A DNA stretch of 64,000 bases from NCBI GenBank assembly GCA_017882455.1, contig JADGPL010000001.1, positions 1 to 64,000 of the forward strand, read 5' to 3'. The notes below the pieces were generated by a model that ran no database searches, was not told the origin of the DNA, and saw nothing but the letters and a program-made list of their open reading frames with translations. The position numbers and the translations under genes are program-made. How positions within the stretch are numbered: position 1 is the stretch's first letter; each line of letters begins with the position of its first letter. The stretch is from Solirubrobacteraceae bacterium (GTDB taxonomy: Bacteria; Actinomycetota; Thermoleophilia; Solirubrobacterales; Solirubrobacteraceae). Of the stretch, positions 6,732 to 15,170 are shown in pieces.

Positions 6732-8060
6732 ATGCCCTCGCTCTCCTCCCCCGCCCGACCCGACGGCGGGGGCATCCCGGACAGCACGCTCGCGGGCCCC
6801 TTCCCCGTCGGCGAGTACGCGGCCGCCCTGCGCACCAAGCTGCGCTCGTTCGCGCGTGTGCAGCTGATGGGCGAGCTGGTCAACCTCAGACCCTCGCGGG
6901 CACGCGTCTACTTCGAGCTGCGCGACGCCTCGGGTGCGGTCCCGTGCAGCGCCTGGCTGAAGGACTGGGAGGCGATGAGCGCCCGCGCGGGGGGCGCTCC
7001 GTCCGAGGGCATGCAGGTGGTGGTGGCCGGCGGCTGCGACTACTACCCCGGGAGCGCCACCTCCTCGCCCGGGTTCTCCTTCTCGGTGAGCGATCTGCGA
7101 GTCGCCGGCGAGGGGGACCTGCTGGCGCGGATCGAGCGCCTGCGCCGCCAACTCGATGCCGAGGGCCTGCTGGCACCTCAGAAGGCGCTGTCCAGGCCGG
7201 TGCTGCCGCGGAGCATCGGCATCGTGACGGGCGAGAGCGGCAAGGCCCGCGACGACGTCCGTGCCGCGCTGGCCCGCCGCGGCTGGGCGGGGCGCCTGGT
7301 GTGGGCGTTCACCCCCGTGCAGGACCGCCACGCGGCGCCCGCGATCGTCCGTGCTCTCGGCGATCTGGCCGCGGTGGCAGAGGTCGAGGTGGTGATCGTG
7401 GCGCGCGGCGGCGGTTCGCTGGCCGACCTGTTGTGCTTCTGCGACGAGACCCTCTGCCGCACCGTGGCCCTGCTCGGCGTGCCGGTGATCGCCTCGGTCG
7501 GCCACCACACCGATCGCACGCTGCTGGACGACGTTGCGGCCGTCAGCTGCTCCACGCCCACCCACGCCGCCGAGGCGGCCGTGGGCGTGGACTGCCGCCG
7601 GGCGCGCGCCGATCAGAGCGCGGCGGCCGCGCGGCTGCGCGAGCACGGGCGGCGAGCGGTGCTCTCCCGGGCGCGCCACCTGGCGCTGCTCTCCCGCGCT
7701 CCGGCCGCCCACCTAGAGCGCCAGCGCGAGCGCCTGCACCAGCAGCTGCGCGAGATTCGCGCGGGCTCGCGCCGGCGCCTGGAGGCCGAGCAGCGGCTGA
7801 CCGAGCGACGCGCGGTCGTGCTCGCGCGCAAGTCCGACTCGGCGCTGGTCGACTGCCGCGAGCGCCGCCCGCGCGAGCTCGAGCGCCTGGCTCTCGCCCT
7901 GGCCGGGCACGACCCCCAGCGCACCCTCGAGCGCGGCTACGCGCTCGTGCAGACGGCTGCGGGGGAGGCCATCGCCACGGCCGCGGCCGCGCGCGACGCA
8001 CAGGAGCTGCGCCTGCGCTTCGCCGACGGGGTGCTCCCGGCGATGGTCCTCGAGCCATGA
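6732..8060 (+). CDS. xseA: Exodeoxyribonuclease VII large subunit
   Basis: The 442-residue protein has the N-terminal OB fold (about 30-130, with LMGELVNLRPSRARVYFELRD). The catalytic Exonuc_VII_L domain follows, including IGIVTGESGKARDDV, VIVARGGGSLADL and VIASVGHHTDRTLLDDVA, then a long helical C-terminal region (about 290-400). ExoVII degrades single-stranded DNA to short oligonucleotides from both ends in repair. The stop overlaps the xseB start by 4 bp (ATGA). Its own promoter appears leaderless. Length is normal. Confidence 0.96.
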   Translation: MPSLSSPARPDGGGIPDSTLAGPFPVGEYAAALRTKLRSFARVQLMGELVNLRPSRARVYFELRDASGAVPCSAWLKDWEAMSARAGGAPSEGMQVVVAGGCDYYPGSATSSPGFSFSVSDLRVAGEGDLLARIERLRRQLDAEGLLAPQKALSRPVLPRSIGIVTGESGKARDDVRAALARRGWAGRLVWAFTPVQDRHAAPAIVRALGDLAAVAEVEVVIVARGGGSLADLLCFCDETLCRTVALLGVPVIASVGHHTDRTLLDDVAAVSCSTPTHAAEAAVGVDCRRARADQSAAAARLREHGRRAVLSRARHLALLSRAPAAHLERQRERLHQQLREIRAGSRRRLEAEQRLTERRAVVLARKSDSALVDCRERRPRELERLALALAGHDPQRTLERGYALVQTAAGEAIATAAAARDAQELRLRFADGVLPAMVLEP

Positions 8061-8317
8061 GCCCGCCCGACGAGGAGACCACCGACGTCCCACCGGCGGC
8101 TCCCATGACCTATGAGGCAGCGGCAGCAAGGGTCGAGGAGATCATTCGCCGTCTGGATTCGGGCGAGGCCAGCCTCAACGAGACGCTCGAGCTCGTGAGC
8201 GAGGGCAAGACCCTGATCGAGCTGTGCGCGAGCGAGCTCACGGCGGTCGGGGACGCGCTCGAGGAGCTGCGCCTGGACGAGCTCGTGGCCCGCCTGGAAC
8301 GCGAGGCCGCTCCGTGA
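8057..8317 (+). CDS. xseB: Exodeoxyribonuclease VII small subunit
   Basis: The 86-residue protein contains TYEAAAARVEEIIRRLDSGEASLNETLELVSEGKTLIELC, the characteristic helical hairpin of the small subunit. The ATG overlaps the xseA stop, so subunit synthesis is coupled. The small subunits coat the helical arm of XseA in the holoenzyme. The stop is in turn overlapped by the GTG of the enolase-like gene (GTGA), so three genes are linked by 4-bp overlaps. Confidence 0.95.
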   Translation: MSPPDEETTDVPPAAPMTYEAAAARVEEIIRRLDSGEASLNETLELVSEGKTLIELCASELTAVGDALEELRLDELVARLEREAAP

Positions 8318-9363
8318 GCACCTGGCAGCGCCTCTCCGAGCTGCCCGTCGAGGTCGAGGACTACTCCCTCGAGCCGTTGCAGGCCACCGTCTCGAGCGAC
8401 TTCGAGCGCAAGAGCACCGTCATCCACCTGCGCGGCTGCGGCGAGGAGGGCATCGGCGAGGACGTCACCTACGACGCCGTCGACCACGAGATCCTGCAGG
8501 CCGCCGGGCCGGGCCTGGCGCTCGCGGGAAGCCACACGCTCGCGTCCTTCTGCGAGCTGCTGGGCGGTCTCGAGCTCTTTCCCGAGCCACCCCAGCGCGA
8601 GGTCTCGGCGCGCTACCGCACCTGGGCTTATGAGTCCGCCGCGCTCGACCTCGCGCTGCGCCAGGCGGGCACCTCGCTGCACGAGGCGCTCGGACGCGTG
8701 CCCCAGCCCGTGCGCTTCGTGGTCTCGCTGCGCCTCGGCGAGCCACCCTCGCTCGAGCCCCTGCGCCGGCGCCTGGATCTGTATCCCGGGCTGCGCTTCA
8801 AGCTCGACCCCACCAGCTCCTGGGACGAGCAGCTGATCGCCGAGCTGGTGGCCACCGGGGCGGTGGACTCGGTCGACTTCAAGGGCTACTACGTCGGCTC
8901 GATCGTCGACCAGCCCGCCGACCCGGTCCTCTACCGTCGGGTCGCCGAGGCGTTCCCGCAGGCCTGGATCGAGGACCCGGCCTTGACCGAGGAGACGGAT
9001 GCGGTGCTCGCCGCCCATCGCGAGCGCTTCTCCTGGGACGCGCCGATCCACTCGATCGAGGACATCCAGGCGCTGCCCTACCCGCCGCGCATGGTCAACA
9101 TCAAGCCCTCGCGACTCGGCGGCCTGCGCAATCTGCTCGATGCCTACGACTACTGCGCCGAGCGCTCCATCGGCAACTACGGCGGCGGGCAGTTCGAGTT
9201 GGGCGTGGGCCGCGGCCAGAACCAGTACCTGGCTTCCATCTTCCACGCAGACGCCCCCAACGACGTCGCCCCGACCGGCTTCAACCTGCCCTCCCCGCCC
9301 GCCGGCCTGCCTGTGAGCCCGCTGGCCCCCGAGCCGTCTGAGCTAGGATTTCGCTGGGGCTGA
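8314..9363 (+). CDS. Enolase-superfamily protein (muconate-lactonizing / OSBS-like), substrate unknown
   Basis: The 349-residue protein shows the C-terminal barrel signature of the enolase superfamily. It has RFKLDP near the second strand, VDFKGYY, WIEDP (a metal-ligand Glu strand), HSIEDIQ, and the general base segment VNIKPSRLGG. Members abstract a proton alpha to a carboxylate; known reactions include o-succinylbenzoate synthase, dipeptide epimerase and muconate cycloisomerase. The usual KxK of the second strand is reduced to a single Lys (FKLD), so the reaction cannot be named. The GTG start overlaps the xseB stop, giving an xseA-xseB-enolase operon. No menaquinone genes lie nearby to support OSBS. 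Confidence 0.75.
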   Translation: MSTWQRLSELPVEVEDYSLEPLQATVSSDFERKSTVIHLRGCGEEGIGEDVTYDAVDHEILQAAGPGLALAGSHTLASFCELLGGLELFPEPPQREVSARYRTWAYESAALDLALRQAGTSLHEALGRVPQPVRFVVSLRLGEPPSLEPLRRRLDLYPGLRFKLDPTSSWDEQLIAELVATGAVDSVDFKGYYVGSIVDQPADPVLYRRVAEAFPQAWIEDPALTEETDAVLAAHRERFSWDAPIHSIEDIQALPYPPRMVNIKPSRLGGLRNLLDAYDYCAERSIGNYGGGQFELGVGRGQNQYLASIFHADAPNDVAPTGFNLPSPPAGLPVSPLAPEPSELGFRWG

Positions 9364-9454
9364 GCGCTCGTCCGGGCGCAACTTCCATGCCGCTCCTACG
9401 TTTGCCCAAGCAGAGTCGGTAACGTCGGATTCCGCTGATCGGGCCGGAAATGGA

Positions 9455-9478
9455 CCCCGACGACCGCACGGCCGTCGG
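9455..9478 (+). promoter_or_regulatory. Hairpin in 5' leader of secreted glycosidase-like gene
   Basis: CCGACGACC and GGCCGTCGG flank a GCAC loop with one mismatch, 15 bases before the GTG start and just upstream of GAAGGGG. It could shape ribosome access or attenuate transcription. No known riboswitch class matches. Confidence 0.35.
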
Positions 9479-9493
9479 GCAGAAGGGGTTTTC

Positions 9494-11044
9494 GTGATCT
9501 TGGCGAGCGCAACCGCCCACAAGCGATCGAGTCTTCTCGCAGCAGCGCTGACCGCGCTGCTCGTGGTCGCGCTCGCCGCGCTCGGGACCCAGGCGCTCGC
9601 GGCGAGCCCCGGCGGCACCCAGGCGGCGGGATCGACCACCAGCGCGCCTACGAGCTCCTCACCCACCAGGACAACGAGCTCGCTGCATGTCACATCCGTG
9701 CACATCACGCGCGTGAGCTGCTCCCCCGCTGCGCGCTGCAGCGGCAATCCCCATCAGGTCTCCATCCACGGCACGCTCGTGTTGCAGGGACCTGGCCTGC
9801 GCAGCGGCATGGTCGTGGCCTTCCCGAAGGCGCCGGGCGCCCACATCAGCCGCGTCTCGCCCGCTGCGCACCTGCGCCAGACCGCCGCCGGGCTGATCGT
9901 GACCGTCCCCGCCAACGCCCACTCGGGGCACATCATGGTGCTGCTCAGCCACGGGCGCTACACGAGTTCCTACGGACCTATCTACATCTACAAGCACGCC
10001 CTGCACCCGCCTGTGGCCGCCGTGTCCGCCCCGGCGAGCGTGGGTGCCGTCAGCGGCACCGCCTTCGACGGTCAGGGCATGTGGATCTGGTACGTGAGCA
10101 AATCAAGCGGCGGCTCCGTCCCCGCGATCATCGCCCAGGCGCACGCCACGGGAGTCGGGACCGTGTTCGTCAAGAGCTCAGACGGATCGAGCAACTACTG
10201 GGGCCAATTCTCGGCGCAGCTGGTGGCCGAACTGCACGCCGCCGGCCTGAAGGTGTGTGCTTGGCAGTACGTCTACGGCACCAGCCCCGCAGGCGAGGCG
10301 AGCCTCGGCGCCGAGGCCGTGCAAAGCGGCGCGGACTGCCTGGTGATCGACGCGGAGGCGGAGTACGAAGGCCACTATGCGGCCGCCCAGACCTACATCA
10401 AGGATCTGCGCACCGCGATCGGCCCCAACTATCCGGTGGCGCTCGCCTCCTTCCCGTACGTGTCCTACCACCCCTCCTTCCCCTACTCGGTGTTCCTCGG
10501 GCCCGAAGGCGCCCAGTACAACGCGCCGCAGATGTACTGGAAGGACATCGGGGTGTCCGTGGACACCGTGTACGCCAACACCTACATCGCGAACCGCATG
10601 TACGGGCGCCCGATCTTCCCGCTCGGGCAGACCTACGGAGGGATCTCGAGCTCCGATCTCTTGCGCTTCCGCGAGGAGGCCGTCGACTACGGCGCCACCG
10701 GCTGGTCCTTCTGGGACTGGCAGGAAACCGGCTCCAGCGGCTGGAGCACGCTGGCCGCGCCGCTGGCGCCCCTCACGACCGTCGTGCCCAACACGACCTA
10801 CCCCGAACTCGCCAAGGGCGCCAAGGGCGATCAGGTGCTGTGGATGCAGGAGCACCTGGCAACGGCCGAGCCCACGCAGGAAACCACGGGCACCTTCGAC
10901 GCTCAGACCACCGCCGATCTCGAGGCCTTCCAGACCGCCCACGGGATCCCTGCGAGCGGGGTGACCGACGCCGCCACCTGGGCCGCGCTGCTCGCGCTGC
11001 CCCCCGTGGCGGTCGATTGGACGGGAAGCGGGCCCACCGGCTGA
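9494..11044 (+). CDS. Secreted glycosidase-like TIM-barrel protein with C-terminal peptidoglycan-binding domain
   Basis: The 516-residue protein has an N-terminal signal peptide (hydrophobic 16-35, cleavage near ALAAS). A Ser/Thr-rich linker and a small beta domain at about 60-150 follow. A barrel-like domain spans about 185-425, with GMWIWYVSKSSGG, CLVIDAEAEYEG, PVALASFPYVSYHP and GWSFWDWQET, resembling DUF1906/GH25-type hydrolase-like domains. The C-terminus (about 435-500) is a PG_binding_1 repeat with LAKGAKGDQVLWMQEHL and TFDAQTTADLEAFQ. DAEAEYE could supply acidic catalytic residues. It probably acts on or binds the wall. The GTG start follows a short hairpin. Activity is inferred. Confidence 0.78.
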   Translation: MILASATAHKRSSLLAAALTALLVVALAALGTQALAASPGGTQAAGSTTSAPTSSSPTRTTSSLHVTSVHITRVSCSPAARCSGNPHQVSIHGTLVLQGPGLRSGMVVAFPKAPGAHISRVSPAAHLRQTAAGLIVTVPANAHSGHIMVLLSHGRYTSSYGPIYIYKHALHPPVAAVSAPASVGAVSGTAFDGQGMWIWYVSKSSGGSVPAIIAQAHATGVGTVFVKSSDGSSNYWGQFSAQLVAELHAAGLKVCAWQYVYGTSPAGEASLGAEAVQSGADCLVIDAEAEYEGHYAAAQTYIKDLRTAIGPNYPVALASFPYVSYHPSFPYSVFLGPEGAQYNAPQMYWKDIGVSVDTVYANTYIANRMYGRPIFPLGQTYGGISSSDLLRFREEAVDYGATGWSFWDWQETGSSGWSTLAAPLAPLTTVVPNTTYPELAKGAKGDQVLWMQEHLATAEPTQETTGTFDAQTTADLEAFQTAHGIPASGVTDAATWAALLALPPVAVDWTGSGPTG

Positions 11045-11440
11045 TCGTCGCGATAGTTCCCTCGTCGCGAGTACATCCATGAGCTGATCGCCGAAACCTA
11101 CGCGCTGCTCATGCGCGAACGTATCGAGGGAAGGCCAGGACAGCCACCATGGCTACCAAACGAGATCCACCGGCTGATATCGAGGATCGGGATATAGCCC
11201 AAGGTACGCGCGGCTTCGCTCTGGGGCCCGGCGAAACCGCAGAGCAGTTTCTCGCCGTTCGCGAGGACCTGCTGCGAAGCGCAGGTATTGAGCCGCACTG
11301 GCCAGGCGCTGCCGAGATCAGACGCAAAATCGAGGCCGGCGAGCTGGGTACCAGTAGGAGCGAGTGGTCGCGGGACGCCCAAAGGTGCCGCCCCGCGACC
11401 CGCCTGCCGGCCCATCCAGGCCGGCCCCTGAATCAGCCGT
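11045..11440. other. 396-bp intergenic region of lower GC, possible remnant
   Basis: The stretch between the secreted glycosidase-like gene and the convergent thiolase gene is visibly poorer in GC than its neighbours. From about 11066 a plus-strand frame reads REYIHELIAETYALLMRER and stops near 11215. A second, overlapping frame opens at the ATG at 11149. Neither matches a family I recognise. The pattern suits a decayed or transferred small gene pair. A direct repeat TCGTCGCGA occurs at about 11045 and 11062. Confidence 0.4.
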
Positions 11441-11496
11441 TCAGACCCGCTGGATCAGCGTGCCCGTACCGAGGCCGCCGCCGCAGCACATGGTGA
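11149..11496 (+). CDS. Possible small protein, unknown function (low confidence)
   Basis: A 115-codon frame starts at an ATG preceded by GAGGGAAGG at about 20 bases. Its first 75 residues (FALGPGETAEQFLAVREDLL, GAAEIRRKIEAGELG) look protein-like and mildly acidic. The last 40 residues turn Arg/Pro-rich and overlap the thiolase 3' end on the other strand, which looks like non-coding translation. The gene may be real but frameshifted or truncated near 11380. No family recognised. Confidence 0.3.
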   Translation: MATKRDPPADIEDRDIAQGTRGFALGPGETAEQFLAVREDLLRSAGIEPHWPGAAEIRRKIEAGELGTSRSEWSRDAQRCRPATRLPAHPGRPLNQPFRPAGSACPYRGRRRSTW

Positions 11497-12613
11497 CGAG
11501 GCCGATCTCCTTGTCGGAGCGCTCGAGCTCGTGCAGGAGCGTCGTGATCAGCCGCGCGCCGGTCGAGCCGAGCGGGTGCCCCAGCGCCATCGCGCCGCCG
11601 TTGACGTTCACGCGATCCATGTCCGGGCTCAGCTCGCGCCGCCAGGCCGCCACGACCGGTGCGAACGCCTCGTTGATCTCGAACAGGTCGATGTCGTCGA
11701 TCGCCATCCCGTTGCGCTCGAGGATTTTCCGAGTCGCGGGAATCGGGCCCTCGAGCATTTTCACCGGGTCACAGCCGACGGTCGTCTGATCGACGATCCG
11801 CGCACGCGCGGTCAGCCCCAGCGCCTTGGCCTTGTCAGCCGACATCAGCAGCACCGCGGCCGCGCCGTCTGAGATCTGCGAGGCGTTGCCCGCCGTGATC
11901 TTGCCGTCGGGCTTGAACGCCGGCTTCAGCTGCGAGAGCGTCTCGAGGCTGGTTTCCGGGCGGATGCCCTGGTCGGTCACGTACTCCTGGCCGTCAACGC
12001 TCATCGGCACGATCTCGCGCTCGAAGCGACCCTCCTGGGTGGCCTGGTGGGCGAGGCGGTGAGAGCGCACGGCCAGCTCGTCGAGCTCTGAGCGGGAGAT
12101 CTCCCACTGGTCGGCGATCATCTCCGCGCCGAGGCCCTGGCCGACGATGTTGTGCTTGGCCATCAGCTCGGGGGTGAACGCGTAGCCGAAGTCTTCCTGG
12201 GTCTTCATTCCCGCCGCGAACGGCAGGTGACCCATGTGCTCCACGCCCGAGCCGATCATCGTGTCGTGCACGCCCGCCGCGATCAGGGCCGCGGCGAAGC
12301 CGACCGCCTGCTGGGCCGAGCCGCACTGGCGGTCGACGGTCGTGCCGGGCGTCTCGATCGGCAGCCCGGCCTGCAGCCAGGCGTTGCGCGCGATGTTGAA
12401 GCCCTGCTCGCCGAACTGCTGCACGCAGCCGGCGATCACGTCCTCGACCTCCGATGCCTCGATGCCGGCGCGCTCGATGACCTCCGTGTAGGTCTTCGCC
12501 AGGAGCGTGTTGGGGTGGGTGTCCTTGTAGTAGCCCTTCTCCTTGTGCCCGCGCCCGATCGGGGTGCGCACAGCCTCCACGATCACTACTTCGCGGCCCT
12601 CTGGTTGCCTCAT
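11441..12613 (-). CDS. Acetyl-CoA acyltransferase (thiolase)
   Basis: The 390-residue protein is a full-length thiolase. It has the acyl-enzyme Cys97 in DRQCGSAQQA, NEAFAP near residue 320, the catalytic His in GHPLGSTGAR and the base Cys in the C-terminal CCGGGLGTGT (Cys376/377). Thiolases cleave 3-ketoacyl-CoA to acetyl-CoA plus a shortened acyl-CoA, or condense two acetyl-CoA. A divergent 3-hydroxyacyl-CoA dehydrogenase lies 213 bp upstream, catalysing the neighbouring step in beta-oxidation or polyhydroxyalkanoate chemistry. A palindromic site between them suggests joint control. The start is an ATG with AGGAGG upstream. Chain-length preference cannot be read. Confidence 0.93.
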   Translation of the reverse strand: MRQPEGREVVIVEAVRTPIGRGHKEKGYYKDTHPNTLLAKTYTEVIERAGIEASEVEDVIAGCVQQFGEQGFNIARNAWLQAGLPIETPGTTVDRQCGSAQQAVGFAAALIAAGVHDTMIGSGVEHMGHLPFAAGMKTQEDFGYAFTPELMAKHNIVGQGLGAEMIADQWEISRSELDELAVRSHRLAHQATQEGRFEREIVPMSVDGQEYVTDQGIRPETSLETLSQLKPAFKPDGKITAGNASQISDGAAAVLLMSADKAKALGLTARARIVDQTTVGCDPVKMLEGPIPATRKILERNGMAIDDIDLFEINEAFAPVVAAWRRELSPDMDRVNVNGGAMALGHPLGSTGARLITTLLHELERSDKEIGLVTMCCGGGLGTGTLIQRV

Positions 12614-12768
12614 GTCAGGAGTCCTCCTACGGTCTGTAGCGCGGCGGAATATGGAAGAGACCAGCTTGCCCGCCCGGGTGGGCGGGACCCGATCAAATGC
12701 GATTTGGGCGCGTCTGAGAAGATGCCCGGACCCTGCACCCCGAACTTTACCGCGAAAGCGCCCCTAGA

Positions 12769-12784
12769 TTGACTGGTCAGTCAA
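12769..12784. promoter_or_regulatory. Palindromic operator between thiolase and 3-hydroxyacyl-CoA dehydrogenase genes
   Basis: TTGACTG and CAGTCAA form a 7-bp inverted repeat around GT. The shape and the TGACTG half-site are typical of TetR-family operators controlling fatty-acid genes. It lies 43 bp before the dehydrogenase GTG and about 155 bp before the thiolase ATG. No regulator gene is adjacent; the nearest TetR gene in the window is at 28820. Confidence 0.55.
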
Positions 12785-12826
12785 CCAGGGGCCGCTGAAC
12801 CCCCCACCGAGAGCAAGAGGAGCACA

Positions 12827-13621
12827 GTGAGCAAACGTCTCGCGGTCGCCGGCAGCGGCGCCATCGCATGCGGCCTGGCCGCAACGGCCGCACACCATGG
12901 ACCGGTGCTGCTGCTCGCCCGTTCTGACAGCTCGGCCGACCGCGCCCGCGCCACCGTCGAGAAGACCCTCAGCCGTCTCGGCGCCGAGGTCGACCCCGAG
13001 CATGTGGAGATCGTGACCGACCCCGAGGCGCTCGCCGAGGCCACCTTCGTGGTCGAGGCCGTGATCGAGGATCACGACGTCAAGGCGCGACTGCTCGGCG
13101 AGCTCGACGCCATCCTCGAGCCCGAGGCGATCCTCGCGAGCACCACCTCCTCGCTGTCCGTCGAGAGCCTGGCGCAGGCCAGCGGTCGCCCCGAGCGCTT
13201 CCTCGGCCTGCACGTCTTCAACCCGGTCACCAAGATGAAGCTCGTCGAGCTGATCTTCCCGACCACCGCCAGCGCCGAGACCCGCGAGCGCGCGCTCGCG
13301 CTGTGCGAGAAATTCGAGAAGACGCCCGTCGTGGTTCCCGACGTGCCCGGGTTCGTCGTCAACCGGCTGCTCTTCCCCTACCTGTTCAACGCCGTGCGCC
13401 TGGTCGAAGAGACGGGCATGGCCCCCGCCGACGTGGATACGTGCATGAAGCTTGGAGCGGGGCACCCGATGGGGCCGCTCGCGCTGCTCGACCTGGTTGG
13501 CCTGGATGTCTCCAAGGCGATCGGCGAGACGATCGGCGAGACGATCCCAGCGCGCCTGGAGGAGCTGATCGCCGAGGGGGCGCTGGGCCGCAAGAGCGGG
13601 CGCGGGCTGCACAGCTACTGA
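12827..13621 (+). CDS. 3-hydroxyacyl-CoA dehydrogenase (3-hydroxybutyryl-CoA dehydrogenase type)
   Basis: The 264-residue protein has an N-terminal Rossmann fold (GSGAIACGLAAT) and the catalytic segment GLHVFNPVTKMKLVELI. The C-terminal helical domain follows (PGFVVNRLLFPYLFNAVRL, GAGHPMGPLALLDLVGLD). It oxidises 3-hydroxyacyl-CoA to 3-ketoacyl-CoA with NAD(P), or runs in reverse. It is about 20 residues shorter than typical enzymes because the first Rossmann loop is compact. The start is a GTG with GAGGAG upstream. Divergent from the thiolase with a shared operator-like palindrome, so the two likely act on the same intermediates. Confidence 0.92.
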   Translation: MSKRLAVAGSGAIACGLAATAAHHGPVLLLARSDSSADRARATVEKTLSRLGAEVDPEHVEIVTDPEALAEATFVVEAVIEDHDVKARLLGELDAILEPEAILASTTSSLSVESLAQASGRPERFLGLHVFNPVTKMKLVELIFPTTASAETRERALALCEKFEKTPVVVPDVPGFVVNRLLFPYLFNAVRLVEETGMAPADVDTCMKLGAGHPMGPLALLDLVGLDVSKAIGETIGETIPARLEELIAEGALGRKSGRGLHSY

Positions 13622-13847
13622 AAGCCACGCACCCCTCCCCGGACGGCTCCCACGCAACATTTATCAAGCCTGAGCTGACTTTTAGCTGCGGTTCATCAAG
13701 CTGGCGATACTTGTTCATGCGACGTCAAAGTCGCATCGCACACCCGCCTCCTCCCAGTGCACACGATCCGGTCCGCTCCCCCCGCGGGCCGGACGTGTTT
13801 AACGGCCCGGCCGCCCCGGGCGGGACGCCGCGTCTCAGGCGCGCCGA

Positions 13848-15170
13848 TCACGACTCGGGCTCACGCTCCTCGCGCGGCACCTGGCGCCGCTCGCGGATCC
13901 GCACAGCCTCGATGCGATTGTCGCGCACCGACTCGACCCGGATCGAGAAGCCCTCCGCGTTGACAGTGTCGCCACGCCTGGGCAGGCGTCCGAGCTGGGC
14001 GAACACGAACCCGCCCACCGAGTTGTAGGCGTCGCTGTCCGCCGGCAGGTCGAGGCCGTAGTCGGCCAGGTCGGTCACCGCCACGTGCCCGCGCACGAAC
14101 CAGTCGCCATTGGCCAGCCTGCGAACCTCGCCGGTGCTCGGGTCGGTCTCGTCGGCGATCTCGCCCACGACCTCCTCGATGATGTCCTCCACCGTAACCA
14201 CGCCCACCACGCGCCCGTACTCGTCCACGACCACCGCCATCGAGGTGCGCTGTCGCTGCAGATCGGCGAGCAGGTCGTCCAGGGGCTTGGTCTCGGGGAC
14301 GATCAGCGCGTCGTGCACGATCGATTCGATCGACGATCCGGCCCCGTCCTGCATCAGCTGGCGCACGAGCTCTGAGACGTGGACGAGCCCGCGCACGCGG
14401 TCGCGGTCTTCCTCTTCGGTCACCAGCAGGCGCGTGTGGCCGCTGGAGACGCACAGCCGCAGGGCGGTCTCCACGCTCTGGGAGGCGTCGATCGTCACGA
14501 CCGCGGGGATCGGCGTCATCACCTGCCGCGCCTCCTGCTCGTGCAGGTGAAAGACGCCCGTGAGCATGCCCGCCTCGCCCGGGTCGATGTGCCCGCCCTG
14601 CTGGGACTCCGCGATCAGCCGCTTGAGCTCATCCGAGGAGCCGCCGCGGCGCTCGAGGCTCATGTCCACCCCGAGCACGCGCAGGATGCGGTCGGCCACC
14701 AGGGTCAACGCAAGGATGAAGGGACGGAACAGCGCGCTGAACGCCCCCAGCGGGCGAGCGACACGGCGTGCCACCGCCTCGGCGCGATCGATCGCATAGA
14801 ACTTGGGCACCATCTCGCCCGCCACCAGCTGCGCCGAGGCGATGATCACGAAGGCCACCACCACGGCCACGGCCACAGACACGCCGTGGCTGATCGTCGA
14901 GCCGAGGGCGCCCTTGAGGATGCCCGCGAGCGCGGGCTCGCCCAGCGCTCCGATCCCGATCGAGGTCATCGTGACCCCGATCTGGACGGCCGAGATGTAT
15001 TCGTTGACGTTGCTGAGCTGCTGCAGCGCGAGCGTCGCGCCTTTGGCGCCTTCGTCGCGCATCAATTCCAGGCGCGCCCGGCGCGAGCGCACCAGCGCGT
15101 ACTCGGCGATCACGAAGAATGCGTTGATGGCGACGAGCAGCGCCGCGAGAATGAGCTTGAGGCCGTTCAC
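13848..15170 (-). CDS. CorC/HlyC-type hemolysin-family membrane protein (DUF21-CBS-CorC)
   Basis: The 440-residue protein has an N-terminal DUF21/CNNM membrane domain (residues 1-190, about four hydrophobic segments, starting LKLILAALLVAINAFFVIAEYALV). A CBS pair follows at about 205-320 (VMTPIPAVVTIDAS, VVVDEYGRVVGVVTVEDIIEEVVG). The C-terminal CorC_HlyC domain is at about 340-430. The family includes magnesium/cobalt efflux proteins; despite the name these are probably not hemolysins. The GTG start overlaps the stop of a possible 38-codon ORF. It is convergent with the dehydrogenase gene. Confidence 0.9.
   Translation of the reverse strand: MNGLKLILAALLVAINAFFVIAEYALVRSRRARLELMRDEGAKGATLALQQLSNVNEYISAVQIGVTMTSIGIGALGEPALAGILKGALGSTISHGVSVAVAVVVAFVIIASAQLVAGEMVPKFYAIDRAEAVARRVARPLGAFSALFRPFILALTLVADRILRVLGVDMSLERRGGSSDELKRLIAESQQGGHIDPGEAGMLTGVFHLHEQEARQVMTPIPAVVTIDASQSVETALRLCVSSGHTRLLVTEEEDRDRVRGLVHVSELVRQLMQDGAGSSIESIVHDALIVPETKPLDDLLADLQRQRTSMAVVVDEYGRVVGVVTVEDIIEEVVGEIADETDPSTGEVRRLANGDWFVRGHVAVTDLADYGLDLPADSDAYNSVGGFVFAQLGRLPRRGDTVNAEGFSIRVESVRDNRIEAVRIRERRQVPREEREPES

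Noticed and set aside
9364-9493. Possible riboswitch in the leader of the secreted glycosidase-like gene
   Set aside because: Only a single short hairpin is clear; no conserved blocks of a known class were found.
13622-13847. A promoter or small RNA between the dehydrogenase and CorC-type genes
   Set aside because: The genes are convergent; only weak GC-rich hairpins suited to termination are present, none convincing enough to list.
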